NCBI RefSeq assembly: GCF_019966515.1
Contig: NZ_JAIMIB010000001.1
Span: 1-64,000, forward strand
Reading direction: 5' to 3'
Source: Roseovarius aestuarii
Lineage (GTDB): Bacteria > Pseudomonadota > Alphaproteobacteria > Rhodobacterales > Rhodobacteraceae
DNA length: 64,000 nucleotides
Every line of letters starts with the position of its first letter. The stretch's first letter is position 1. The notes beneath the pieces are model-generated. The model was given only the letters and a program-made list of their open reading frames with translations, was not told the DNA's origin and did not search any database. Position numbers and translations under genes: made by a program. This document shows positions 36,851 through 45,226 of the stretch, piece after piece.

Positions 36851-37187
36851 ATCACATCCCTCAGCGTTTATCGCCTGCCCTCCCCGACCGCGCATTGCGC
36901 ATGTGCTGGGTCATCATCTGCCGGCGTTGTCCGTCACCCCCATAACCGCGCAGCAGCGCACAGCACATTAAAAGCTAATGGTTAATACTGGCAGAATTAT
37001 GGTCGGGCGGCCCAAAGGTTGCCGCAAAGCCGGTCGATGGGCGAGATGCTCTGATACGGCACGGTTGCGAAATAACACCACCTTCCAACCGGCTGGCCGG
37101 ACTATCAAAACTGATGCGATCCAACTGAAAATAATGTGTTTTCTGCCCAGCGGACAGCTTGCATCACCGCGACAGCAAGGCCCGGCA
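36851..37187. other. Intergenic region between the two RTX genes
   Basis: About 340 bases between the copy 2 stop and the inferred copy 1 start, both on the minus strand. No credible gene and no strong terminator were seen. It presumably contains a promoter for copy 1. Confidence 0.4.
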
Positions 37188-38735
37188 TCAAAACAGGAAG
37201 TCGTCAACCTCTAATACGTTCAACCGGATACCTTTCACCAGGATTGAATCGCCGCCACCGGTATCGATAAGCACACCTTTTGCGGTGTTGCTGGAAGCCG
37301 CCACGACATCACCAAAACTATTCAACACGGTAACACCGCTCAGATCTATGAACTCGACCGTACTACTCGGCTTGAAATCGGTGATCCTGTCATTGCCATG
37401 ACCGTCGACAAAAACGAAAGTATCGGCAGAGCGCCCTCCCGTGAGCGCATCATTACCGGCACCGCCGTTCAATACATCCTGATCATGACCGCCGTCCAGA
37501 GTGTCGTTGCCGTCGCCACCCTCCAGCGTATCATTGCCAGCATCGCCTTTAAGCACATCTTTGCCGGCCATACCCTGCAACAGATCGGCACCTGAACCGC
37601 CGACAAGATTATCGTTGCCAGCCCCACCATCCAGCGTATCGGTCCCGTTTCCGCCGGCCAGATTATCATTGCCATCACGACCGCTCAGGAAATCGGCGCC
37701 ATCGCCACCGGCGAAACGGTCGACACCGTTGCTGCCCAGCAGAGTGTCGTTTCCGGCGCCACCCAGGATCTTCTCGATATTGATAAGTGTATCGCCCAGC
37801 GCATCACCGGCGGTGCCAGTCGACGACACCGCCAGATCGAATGCGATTGCGGCTAAGCTGCTGCTGTAATCGGCGGTATCTTTGTCGCGGCCACCGTTCA
37901 GCACATCCGCACCGGCACCGCCCGCCAGTTTGTCACGCCCGATACCCCCCTTCAGCACATCTGCACCGGCTCCGCCCGACAAGTCATCGTTCCCGCTACT
38001 GCCGTTCAGCGAATCCGCACCGTCGCCACCCCTGAGGGTATCGTCGCCTTGTGCACCGTTGATCGAATCGTCGTCGCTGGCTCCGATAACCCTATTGTCC
38101 CTGCTATTGCCCTTAATCGTAAGATTAGCCGGACTTTCAAGAATTCTAACCGTGCCGCCGCCTTTGATATTGTAAACCGGATCAGCATTATCCTGTCGTC
38201 CGTAAATCTGTCGAATGCCCCGGATATCATCTTGCTGCAGGCTCGTTGCCGAGAGAACTGGCGTCAGAACCGAGTTGGCGGCCACATGTCCCAACCCCAG
38301 TGCATGCCCTATCTCGTGCAAAACCAAGGCGCGAAAATCGGCCCTGTTCGAGTTGAACGACGTTAAGGTGTCCAGCAGGATATCACCTGCGATCGCCGAG
38401 TCGTCTCTTGTTGGAAAGAAAGCGTATCCGATAACGCGACCGGGTATTGGGCCAAAGAATATGCGGATATCGGATGCGGCGGACGCTCCGGCAGCGCCAC
38501 CGGGATCAGCAACCTGCATAAACTCGATGTTGCCATAGCTCGACCATGCCGCGAAGGCGTCACTGATCACCTGGCGGAAATCGAAATTCAGAAAACTGCT
38601 GCCGTTGACCGACCTGCCACCACCAGCATCAAAGTTATTCGTACTTTCACCAGCACCGGCAATACTCCAGGTAACGACACCACCCTTGGTCCCGATCTTG
38701 TTCGGCCCCCACTTGGTGCCAATCACATTAGCCAT
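37188..38735 (-). CDS. RTX-type secreted metalloprotease-like protein (copy 2)
   Basis: 515 aa, paralogue of the downstream copy. The N-terminal M10-like domain has HEIGHALGLGH at residues 140-150 with leucine at the Met-turn position (NSVLTP, L157). The RTX region is longer, in two blocks of GGxGxDxL repeats separated by a segment with DTADYSSSLAAIAFDLAVSS that is typical of RTX linkers. The C-terminus LEVDDFLF resembles serralysin secretion signals. ATG at 38735 has a GGGGAGG eight bases upstream; an 11-codon upstream extension is unlikely. Calcium-dependent folding outside the cell after type I secretion is expected. Proteolytic activity is untested. Confidence 0.88.
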   Translation of the reverse strand: MANVIGTKWGPNKIGTKGGVVTWSIAGAGESTNNFDAGGGRSVNGSSFLNFDFRQVISDAFAAWSSYGNIEFMQVADPGGAAGASAASDIRIFFGPIPGRVIGYAFFPTRDDSAIAGDILLDTLTSFNSNRADFRALVLHEIGHALGLGHVAANSVLTPVLSATSLQQDDIRGIRQIYGRQDNADPVYNIKGGGTVRILESPANLTIKGNSRDNRVIGASDDDSINGAQGDDTLRGGDGADSLNGSSGNDDLSGGAGADVLKGGIGRDKLAGGAGADVLNGGRDKDTADYSSSLAAIAFDLAVSSTGTAGDALGDTLINIEKILGGAGNDTLLGSNGVDRFAGGDGADFLSGRDGNDNLAGGNGTDTLDGGAGNDNLVGGSGADLLQGMAGKDVLKGDAGNDTLEGGDGNDTLDGGHDQDVLNGGAGNDALTGGRSADTFVFVDGHGNDRITDFKPSSTVEFIDLSGVTVLNSFGDVVAASSNTAKGVLIDTGGGDSILVKGIRLNVLEVDDFLF

Positions 38736-39120
38736 CTGCGAGCCTCCCCAAGAAAGTGCTGTGGGCACATCGGAATGCCGCCCCTGTATTGGTTAACAAA
38801 ACAAAATAGGAATTAGATGTCACCAATTTCTTCCCTCTGCCCTCACGTAAAGCTGCTACCGCAGGTAAAACCGCCTGCTATGTTTCGCGGCACCTTTCCT
38901 CCGGATCCGGTCATGTGTTTCAATCGCGGGGCTTTTGCATCTGGTTTCGGAGCGATGGGGCAATGCATGAACTCCAATTAGACATGCGCACGACTAAACC
39001 CGAAATTCGGCAAAATGCCATCGCTTTTGACAAAAGCTAGTGGAAACAACGTGTTTCGCCCTCTTGCCCGCGCAGGGTCGCTGGCATAGAAGAGCCGACA
39101 GAAAATCGAGAGGCGAGACA
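38736..39120. other. Intergenic region between RTX copy 2 and gatB
   Basis: About 385 bases between divergent start codons, so it should hold promoters for both. The part near the RTX gene is A-rich (around 38795-38820). No gene, tRNA or recognised operator was seen. Confidence 0.4.
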
Positions 39121-40632
39121 ATGCTTGACCTGACCTATGAAAGCCCAAAACCCAAGGTAATTGCCGGCGCGAAGCATGATTGGGAGCTTGTGATCGGGAT
39201 GGAAGTGCACGCCCAGATCTCGTCCAATGCCAAGCTGTTTTCAGGCGCCTCGACCCGCTTTGGCGCGGAACCCAATTCGAACGTCGCCTTCGTTGATGCC
39301 GCCATGCCTGGCATGCTGCCAGTGATCAATGAGTATTGCGTTGAACAGGCGGTGCGTACGGGTCTTGGCCTCAAGGCTGAGATCAACCTGAAATCTGCCT
39401 TTGACCGCAAGAACTATTTCTATCCCGACCTGCCGCAGGGTTATCAGATTTCCCAGCTTTATGAACCGCTTGTCGGTGAAGGCGAAATCCTGGTGGACAT
39501 GGAACCCGGCATCGCGCGGCTTGTGCGGGTCGAACGTATCCATATGGAACAGGATGCGGGTAAATCCATCCACGACATGGATCCGAATATGTCCTTCGTC
39601 GACCTGAACCGCACCGGCGTCGCCCTGATGGAAATCGTCAGCCGTCCTGACATTCGTGGCCCTGAAGAGGCGGCGGCTTACGTCACCAAGCTGCGCCAGA
39701 TCCTGCGCTATCTGGGCACCTGCGATGGTAACATGCAAAACGGCAATCTGCGCGCCGATGTGAACGTCTCGATCTGCCTTCCGGGTCAGTATGAGAAATA
39801 CCGCGAAAGCGGTGATTTCTCGCACCTGGGTACGCGGTGCGAAATCAAGAACATGAACTCCATGCGATTCATTCAGGCCGCCATCGACTATGAAGCCCGC
39901 CGCCAGATCGGCATCGTCGAAGGCGGCGGAGAGGTCACGCAGGAAACCCGGCTATATGACCCGGACAAGAATGAAACCCGCTCGATGCGTTCCAAGGAAG
40001 AGGCGCATGATTACCGCTACTTCCCCGATCCCGATCTGCTGCCGCTGGAGATTGAGCAGGGCTGGGTTGACGATATTGCCGCATCCCTGCCCGAGCTGCC
40101 CGACGCCAAGAAAGCCCGTTTCGTCAGCACATTCGGCCTTAGCGAATATGATGCCAGCGTCCTCACCGCCGACGTGGCCAACGCTGCTTATTTCGAAGAG
40201 GCCGCGCAAGGCCGTGATGGCAAACTGACCGCAAACTGGGTCATCAACGAGCTTTTCGGACGCCTCAAGAAAGATGACCACGACATTACCGAAAGCCCGG
40301 TCAGCCCCGCGCAACTGGGCGGTATTGTCGATCTCATCGCCTCAGACGCGATTTCCGGCAAGATCGCCAAGGACCTGTTCGAGATCGTCTACACCGAGGG
40401 CGGTGATCCGGCGAAGATCGTCGAAGATCGCGACATGAAGCAGGTCACCGACACGGGCGCGATCGAAACCGCGGTGGACCAGATCATCGCCGACAATCCG
40501 GCACAGGTGGAAAAGGCCAAGGCCAATCCCAAACTGGCTGGCTGGTTCGTGGGTCAGGTGATGAAAGCGACCGGTGGCAAGGCCAACCCCAAAGCCGTCA
40601 ACCAGATCGTCAGCGCCAAGCTGGGGCTCTAA
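39121..40632 (+). CDS. gatB: Aspartyl/glutamyl-tRNA(Asn/Gln) amidotransferase subunit B
   Basis: 503-aa subunit of GatCAB, which amidates mischarged Glu-tRNA(Gln) and/or Asp-tRNA(Asn). The catalytic GatB domain is recognisable from [20 protein letters not shown], the [18 protein letters not shown] block, MEIVSRPD and [10 protein letters not shown]. The C-terminal YqeY-like domain ends in [19 protein letters not shown]. An AGGCGAG lies before the ATG at 39121; an upstream open extension is not family-like. gatA and gatC are not adjacent, as is usual in alphaproteobacteria. Confidence 0.97.
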   Translation: MLDLTYESPKPKVIAGAKHDWELVIGMEVHAQISSNAKLFSGASTRFGAEPNSNVAFVDAAMPGMLPVINEYCVEQAVRTGLGLKAEINLKSAFDRKNYFYPDLPQGYQISQLYEPLVGEGEILVDMEPGIARLVRVERIHMEQDAGKSIHDMDPNMSFVDLNRTGVALMEIVSRPDIRGPEEAAAYVTKLRQILRYLGTCDGNMQNGNLRADVNVSICLPGQYEKYRESGDFSHLGTRCEIKNMNSMRFIQAAIDYEARRQIGIVEGGGEVTQETRLYDPDKNETRSMRSKEEAHDYRYFPDPDLLPLEIEQGWVDDIAASLPELPDAKKARFVSTFGLSEYDASVLTADVANAAYFEEAAQGRDGKLTANWVINELFGRLKKDDHDITESPVSPAQLGGIVDLIASDAISGKIAKDLFEIVYTEGGDPAKIVEDRDMKQVTDTGAIETAVDQIIADNPAQVEKAKANPKLAGWFVGQVMKATGGKANPKAVNQIVSAKLGL

Positions 40633-40670
40633 AATTTCGCAACCATGTGGCGCGAGGGGTCTTTCGCGCG

Positions 40671-41345
40671 CTACCCGGGATGCACCAGCTCCAATACGTC
40701 CGGTCCCAACTGCTCGACAATCCGCGCCACACCTTTAGCATTGGGATGAATCCGGTCCGCCTGGAAAAACGCGGGCCATTCCGCCGGGTCTAACTTTTCG
40801 ATCCCGGCAAAAAAGCTCTCGACGTGGGCGACGCCGTACTGCGCGGCGAGTTCCGGGTATATCGTATCAAAATCAGCTTTGTAATCAGGTCCGTAATTTC
40901 CCGGGGCGCGCAGGCCTATCAGCAGTACTTCGACGTTCTTGTCGCTTGCCACCTGCAGGATCTGCGACAGGTTCTCGCGACTGACCGCCGGGTCGATCCC
41001 CCGGAGCACATCATTTCCTCCAAGCGCCACGATCATCGCATCAACATCAGGCGTCATACTCCACGCTGCCCGCGCGGCTCCGCCCGCCGTGGTATCGCCT
41101 GAAACACCGCCGTTGATCAGCCTGACATCGACCCCCTGCCCGTCCAGCCAGGCCTGCATCTGTGGGACAAAGCCGTCTTCCTCTACCAACCCGTAGCCTT
41201 GCGTCAGGCTGTCACCAAGCGCCAGCACTGTGACCTCGTCGGCCCAGACCGGCCCCGACAGCAAAAGAAACAGGGCTGCAACCTTGCCTTGAAGGGCGAA
41301 ACCCCCATATGTCAGAAAATCTTTTGTAATCAGGCGCAAATCCAT
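40671..41345 (-). CDS. tesA: SGNH-hydrolase arylesterase / lysophospholipase L1-like
   Basis: Periplasmic esterase or thioesterase of 224 aa. After a signal-type N-terminus (to about PVWADE) the SGNH blocks are all present: Ser in LGDSLTQGYG, Gly in GGVSGDTTAGG, Asn in LGGNDVLRG and the Asp-His pair in DRIHPNAKG. The ATG at 41345 shares two bases with the start of the divergent ABC gene. Divergent tesA-ybbA-ybbP is also found in E. coli, which supports the assignment. Confidence 0.9.
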   Translation of the reverse strand: MDLRLITKDFLTYGGFALQGKVAALFLLLSGPVWADEVTVLALGDSLTQGYGLVEEDGFVPQMQAWLDGQGVDVRLINGGVSGDTTAGGAARAAWSMTPDVDAMIVALGGNDVLRGIDPAVSRENLSQILQVASDKNVEVLLIGLRAPGNYGPDYKADFDTIYPELAAQYGVAHVESFFAGIEKLDPAEWPAFFQADRIHPNAKGVARIVEQLGPDVLELVHPG

Positions 41346-42042
41346 GGACAACCCCGTTCTGTCTCTTTCCGGTGCCACACTGTCACTCAGGGGCAATGCC
41401 GGCCTGGTTGAGATACTTAAGGGGATCACGCTGGATGTCCACCGGGGCGAAAGCGTGGGCCTTGTCGGCCCATCCGGGTCGGGAAAATCCTCGCTTCTGA
41501 TGCTGATGGGTGGGCTGGAGCAGGCAACCGGCGGATCGGTCACTGCGCTTGGCCATGATCTGTCGGCCATGTCCGAAGATCAGCTAGCGCGCCTGCGCCG
41601 CGATCATTTCGGCGTGGTTTTTCAATCTTTCCACCTTATCCCCACGATGACCGCGCTGGAAAACGTCGCCACGCCACTGGAACTGGCGGGCCACCGAGAT
41701 GCCCATGCCCGCGCCGCCGATGAACTGGCTGCCGTAGGTCTGTCTGACCGCGCGGGACATTATCCTTCGCAGCTGTCGGGCGGCGAACAACAACGGGTGG
41801 CACTGGCGCGCGCCGCAGCACCGCGCCCCGATATCGTGCTGGCGGATGAACCCACGGGCAATCTCGACAGCGCCAATGGCGAGGCGATCGTCGAGCTGCT
41901 TTTCGGCCTGCAAGAGCGCCACGGCACCACGCTGGTCCTGGTCACCCATGCCCCCGATCTGGCGGCCCGATGCGACCGCGTGATCACCTTGCATGATGGC
42001 AGGATCGCCCCTGAAGAGACCGCGTCCGAGGCCGCCGAATGA
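41344..42042 (+). CDS. ybbA: ABC transporter ATP-binding protein (YbbA/LolD-like)
   Basis: 232-aa ATPase of the MacB/LolD type that drives an FtsX-like permease. Walker A GPSGSGKSS, Q-loop VVFQSFHLIPTM, signature LSGGEQQRVALARA, Walker B IVLADEPTGNLD and the switch histidine in VLVTHAPDLA are all clear. The ATG at 41344 overlaps the divergent tesA ATG within the palindrome CCATGG. The permease start overlaps its stop by ATGA. Function in lipid or envelope-substance handling is inferred from E. coli YbbAP. Confidence 0.93.
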   Translation: MDNPVLSLSGATLSLRGNAGLVEILKGITLDVHRGESVGLVGPSGSGKSSLLMLMGGLEQATGGSVTALGHDLSAMSEDQLARLRRDHFGVVFQSFHLIPTMTALENVATPLELAGHRDAHARAADELAAVGLSDRAGHYPSQLSGGEQQRVALARAAAPRPDIVLADEPTGNLDSANGEAIVELLFGLQERHGTTLVLVTHAPDLAARCDRVITLHDGRIAPEETASEAAE

Positions 42043-44558
42043 GCCTGCGCACCGCAACGCGCCTGGCCCGGCGCGAGCTACGCGGCGGCTTGCGCGGGTT
42101 CCGCATCTTTCTGGCCTGTATCATCCTTGGCGTTGCCGCCATCGCGCTGGTCGGCACGATCCGCGAAAGCATCAGCGCTGGTCTAGAAGCCGAGGGCGCG
42201 ACCCTGCTGGGGGGTGACGCGGAAATGGAATTCACCTACCGCTTCGCCAATGAGGCAGAGAAGGCGTGGATGCGCAACAATGCCGAACGAACCTCTGAGA
42301 TCGTTGACTTCCGGTCCATGGCAACAATCCCCGGCGGCGAACGCAGCCTGAGCCAGATCAAGGCCGTGGACGGTGCCTATCCGCTGGCAGGACAGGTGGT
42401 CCTTGACCCCGAGATGCCGCTCGCGACGGCCCTCGCGGATCAGGACGGCATGCCCGGCGCGGTGATGCAACCCCTGCTGGCAGATCGGCTTGGGCTTGAG
42501 CCCGGTGACAATTTCCGCCTGGGCACGCAGGATTTCCGGTTGATGGCGCGACTGATAAATGAACCGGATGGCATTGCCAGCGGCTTTGCCCTAGGGCCGC
42601 GCACGATTGTCGCCACTCCGTCGCTGGAAAACTCCGGTCTGCTGGAACCCGGCACGCTCTTTTCCACAAAATACCGCCTATTATTGCCTGATGGCGCCAA
42701 CCTCTCCACCTTGCAGGGCGAGGCGGAAAAGCTGTTTGAAAGTAGCGGGATGCGCTGGCTTGATGCCCGAAATGGCGTGCCTAATGTTTCGCGTTTCGTC
42801 ACCCGGCTCAGTGCCTTTCTGGTGCTTGTCGGGCTAAGCGGGTTGGCTGTGGGCGGTGTTGGCATCTCGGCCGCGCTCCGGGCTTTTCTGGCAGGCAAGA
42901 CCCAGACAATCGCCACCCTGCGAACGCTGGGGGCGGATCAGAACACCATCTTCCTGACCTATTTCCTGCAGGTCGCGGCGCTTGCCATTGTGGGCCTGAT
43001 TGCAGGGCTTATTCTTGGTGTCGGCCTGCCCATGATGCTGGCGCCACTGATCAAAGCCGCCCTGCCCGTGCCCGCGATCTTTGGCGCTTATCCCGCGCCG
43101 ATTGCCGAGGCCGCGCTCTATAGCGCGCTTACGATCCTGATCTTTACCCTCTGGCCGCTGGCTCGCACGCAAGAGGTGCGCGCCGCCACGCTTTTCCGCG
43201 ACGGCCTACCGCCCAATGCCAGGCTACCACGCCCGATCTTTCTGATCGCGACCGCGGCGCTGATCGCGACGCTACTGGCCACCGCGATCTGGTTGTCGGG
43301 CAATGCCCAACTGACCCTCTGGATGTTGGGTGGCGTGACGGCGGCACTGGTATTGTTGGCTTTGTCGGCCGGGGCCATCCGTTGGCTGGCACACCGCGCC
43401 CGCCCCCGCATCCGCCGCCGCCCAACCTTAGCCTGGGCGCTTGGCGCCATCGGTGGACCCGGGGCAACCACCATCCCGGTTGTCCTCTCGCTGGGGCTGG
43501 GCCTGTCGGTACTGGCGGCCATCGGCCAGATTGACAGCAACCTGCGCGGCGCAATCTCACGCGATCTGCCCGGTCGCGCGCCCAGTTTCTTTTTTGTCGA
43601 TCTGCAAAAAGATCAGATGCCGGGATTTCTGGAACGTTTGACCTCAGACCCTGCTGTGTCAAAAATCGACCGCGCCCCGATGCTGCGCGGCATTCTTAGC
43701 AAGATCAATGGCCGACCCGCGCGCGAGGTCGCCGGTGGCCATTGGGTAGTCGAAGGTGATCGGGGCATCAGCTATGCTGGCCCCTTGCCCGAACGCACGA
43801 CCATAACCGAGGGTGAATGGTGGGGCGAAGATTATGACGGCCCGCCGCAGATCAGCTTTGCCGCAGAAGAAGCGTCCGAATTAGGGCTTAAGCTGGGGGA
43901 CGAGATCACCGTCAACATTCTGGGCCGCGATATCATCGCGACCCTCAGCAGCATGCGCGAGGTCGATTTTTCCACCGCCGGAATGGGTTTTGTCATGGTA
44001 ATGAACCGCACCGCGCTGGAAGGCGCGCCACACACGTTCATCGCCACCACTTATGCCGAACCCGGTGCCGAAGCCGCGATCATGACTGACATCACCAACA
44101 CCTATCCCAATGTCACTGCGATCAGGGTGCGCGACGCGGTCGATCGGGTTGCCGATTTGTTGGCTGGGCTGGCGCGCGCTTCGACCTGGGGTGCGGCGGC
44201 CACATTGCTGACGGGGTTCTTTGTGCTCATCGGCGCAGCGGCAGCCGATCAACAGGCCAGACGACACGAGGCTGCGGTCCTGAAGACGCTGGGCGCGACA
44301 CGCGCGCAGATTCTTTCAAGCCTCGCCCTCCGGGCGTTGTTGCTGGGCGTCGCCGCCGGGGTCGTGGCCCTTGGCGCCGGGCTGCTTGGTGGCTGGGCCG
44401 TCAGCCATTACATCATGGAGACCCGTTTTAGTATCAGTTGGCCCTCAGCCTTGGCGATCATCACTGGTGGGATTGGCGTATCCCTGTTGGCGGGCCTGGG
44501 GTTTGCCATGGGTCCGCTTTCCGCCCGGCCCTCCCGCATTCTGCGCGCCCGGGACTGA
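42039..44558 (+). CDS. ybbP: FtsX-like ABC permease (YbbP-like)
   Basis: 839-aa inner-membrane permease with two FtsX domains. An N-terminal helix is followed by a periplasmic domain. A first helix group starts around FLVLVGLSGLAVGGVGISAA and a second at GPGATTIPVVLSLGLGLSVL; another periplasmic domain and a final FtsX block follow (ARRHEAAVLKTLGATRAQIL). This ten-helix layout is typical of YbbP. It is translationally coupled to the ATPase. The hairpin at 44579 may mark the operon end. Confidence 0.93.
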   Translation: MSLRTATRLARRELRGGLRGFRIFLACIILGVAAIALVGTIRESISAGLEAEGATLLGGDAEMEFTYRFANEAEKAWMRNNAERTSEIVDFRSMATIPGGERSLSQIKAVDGAYPLAGQVVLDPEMPLATALADQDGMPGAVMQPLLADRLGLEPGDNFRLGTQDFRLMARLINEPDGIASGFALGPRTIVATPSLENSGLLEPGTLFSTKYRLLLPDGANLSTLQGEAEKLFESSGMRWLDARNGVPNVSRFVTRLSAFLVLVGLSGLAVGGVGISAALRAFLAGKTQTIATLRTLGADQNTIFLTYFLQVAALAIVGLIAGLILGVGLPMMLAPLIKAALPVPAIFGAYPAPIAEAALYSALTILIFTLWPLARTQEVRAATLFRDGLPPNARLPRPIFLIATAALIATLLATAIWLSGNAQLTLWMLGGVTAALVLLALSAGAIRWLAHRARPRIRRRPTLAWALGAIGGPGATTIPVVLSLGLGLSVLAAIGQIDSNLRGAISRDLPGRAPSFFFVDLQKDQMPGFLERLTSDPAVSKIDRAPMLRGILSKINGRPAREVAGGHWVVEGDRGISYAGPLPERTTITEGEWWGEDYDGPPQISFAAEEASELGLKLGDEITVNILGRDIIATLSSMREVDFSTAGMGFVMVMNRTALEGAPHTFIATTYAEPGAEAAIMTDITNTYPNVTAIRVRDAVDRVADLLAGLARASTWGAAATLLTGFFVLIGAAAADQQARRHEAAVLKTLGATRAQILSSLALRALLLGVAAGVVALGAGLLGGWAVSHYIMETRFSISWPSALAIITGGIGVSLLAGLGFAMGPLSARPSRILRARD

Positions 44559-44578
44559 TCCCGGCAATTCGAAACACT

Positions 44579-44603
44579 GGTTTCCCCGAGGGTAAGGGAA
44601 ACC
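44579..44603 (+). terminator. Possible weak terminator after ybbP
   Basis: Stem GGTTTCCC (44579-44586) and GGGAAACC (44596-44603), nine-base loop. No T-tract follows, so it may be Rho-dependent or only an mRNA 3' structure. Confidence 0.35.
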
Positions 44604-44710
44604 TGACTAACCCTCCTGCCCCCTCCTCGATAGTGTAACCATATTAATACCGGCCATATCGTCGGACATGTTTATTTATTGATTTGAGTCCGCGAGTTTT
44701 CGGGACGTTA

Positions 44711-45145
44711 ATGGGGCACAGCGTGCAGACAGTTATCGAGTTCATTCGTTCCTATCCCGACATTGCGGAATTGATCGGGATCATCGGCTTCATGATCTAT
44801 ATAGGCGGTTTCTTTTCGGTCCAGAGCGGGTTCATGTGCGGCAACGGCATCGCCTTCCCGGTCGTTCAGGTCACCGCTGCAAGTTTTGTCCTTGTCAGCC
44901 TGACGACCGCCTACAACCTGCCTGCCTTCATGATCCAGACCAGCTATATCGCCATCGGGGTATTCGGCATTGCCCTGCGACTGCGTCGGGTCCGGTCGAA
45001 TCGCTATCGCCCTGCCGATCCCGCACGCGATGCCCGATTGCGGACGCAGATCCGGTTCGACACCGATTGTCACGAGCCTGCAACATTGTTCCGACATACA
45101 TCTGATCAGAGCGATTCCCCGAAATCTCATGCGCTCTGTCCCTGA
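44711..45145 (+). CDS. Small membrane protein (CBU_0592-like)
   Basis: 144 aa from the ATG at 44711. Residues about 12-85 hold two or three hydrophobic helices (LIGIIGFMIYIGGFFSVQSG, then VVQVTAASFVLVSLTTAYNL), a pattern matching the small CBU_0592-like membrane domain. The remaining C-terminal part is hydrophilic, Arg-rich and without recognised motifs. Function unknown. Convergent with gcvP, with a bidirectional-looking hairpin at 45177 in between. Confidence 0.72.
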   Translation: MGHSVQTVIEFIRSYPDIAELIGIIGFMIYIGGFFSVQSGFMCGNGIAFPVVQVTAASFVLVSLTTAYNLPAFMIQTSYIAIGVFGIALRLRRVRSNRYRPADPARDARLRTQIRFDTDCHEPATLFRHTSDQSDSPKSHALCP

Positions 45146-45176
45146 TTTCAACAAACCTTTTCAGCACCAATGAAAA

Positions 45177-45200
45177 GGGCGGCCCGTGAAAAGGCCGCCC
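45177..45200 (-). terminator. Rho-independent terminator after gcvP
   Basis: Perfect 8-bp stem GGGCGGCC/GGCCGCCC with an eight-base loop. On the minus strand the stem is followed by TTTT, and it lies 26 bases after the gcvP stop. It may also serve the convergent small membrane protein gene. Confidence 0.8.
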
Positions 45201-45226
45201 TATTATGCTCGAATGATCGACCCTGA

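Noticed and set aside
36073-38100. DNA-level tandem repeats that might suggest a CRISPR array
   Set aside because: The periodicity is 27 bases and coding, from nonapeptide RTX repeats; there are no conserved repeats with unique spacers.
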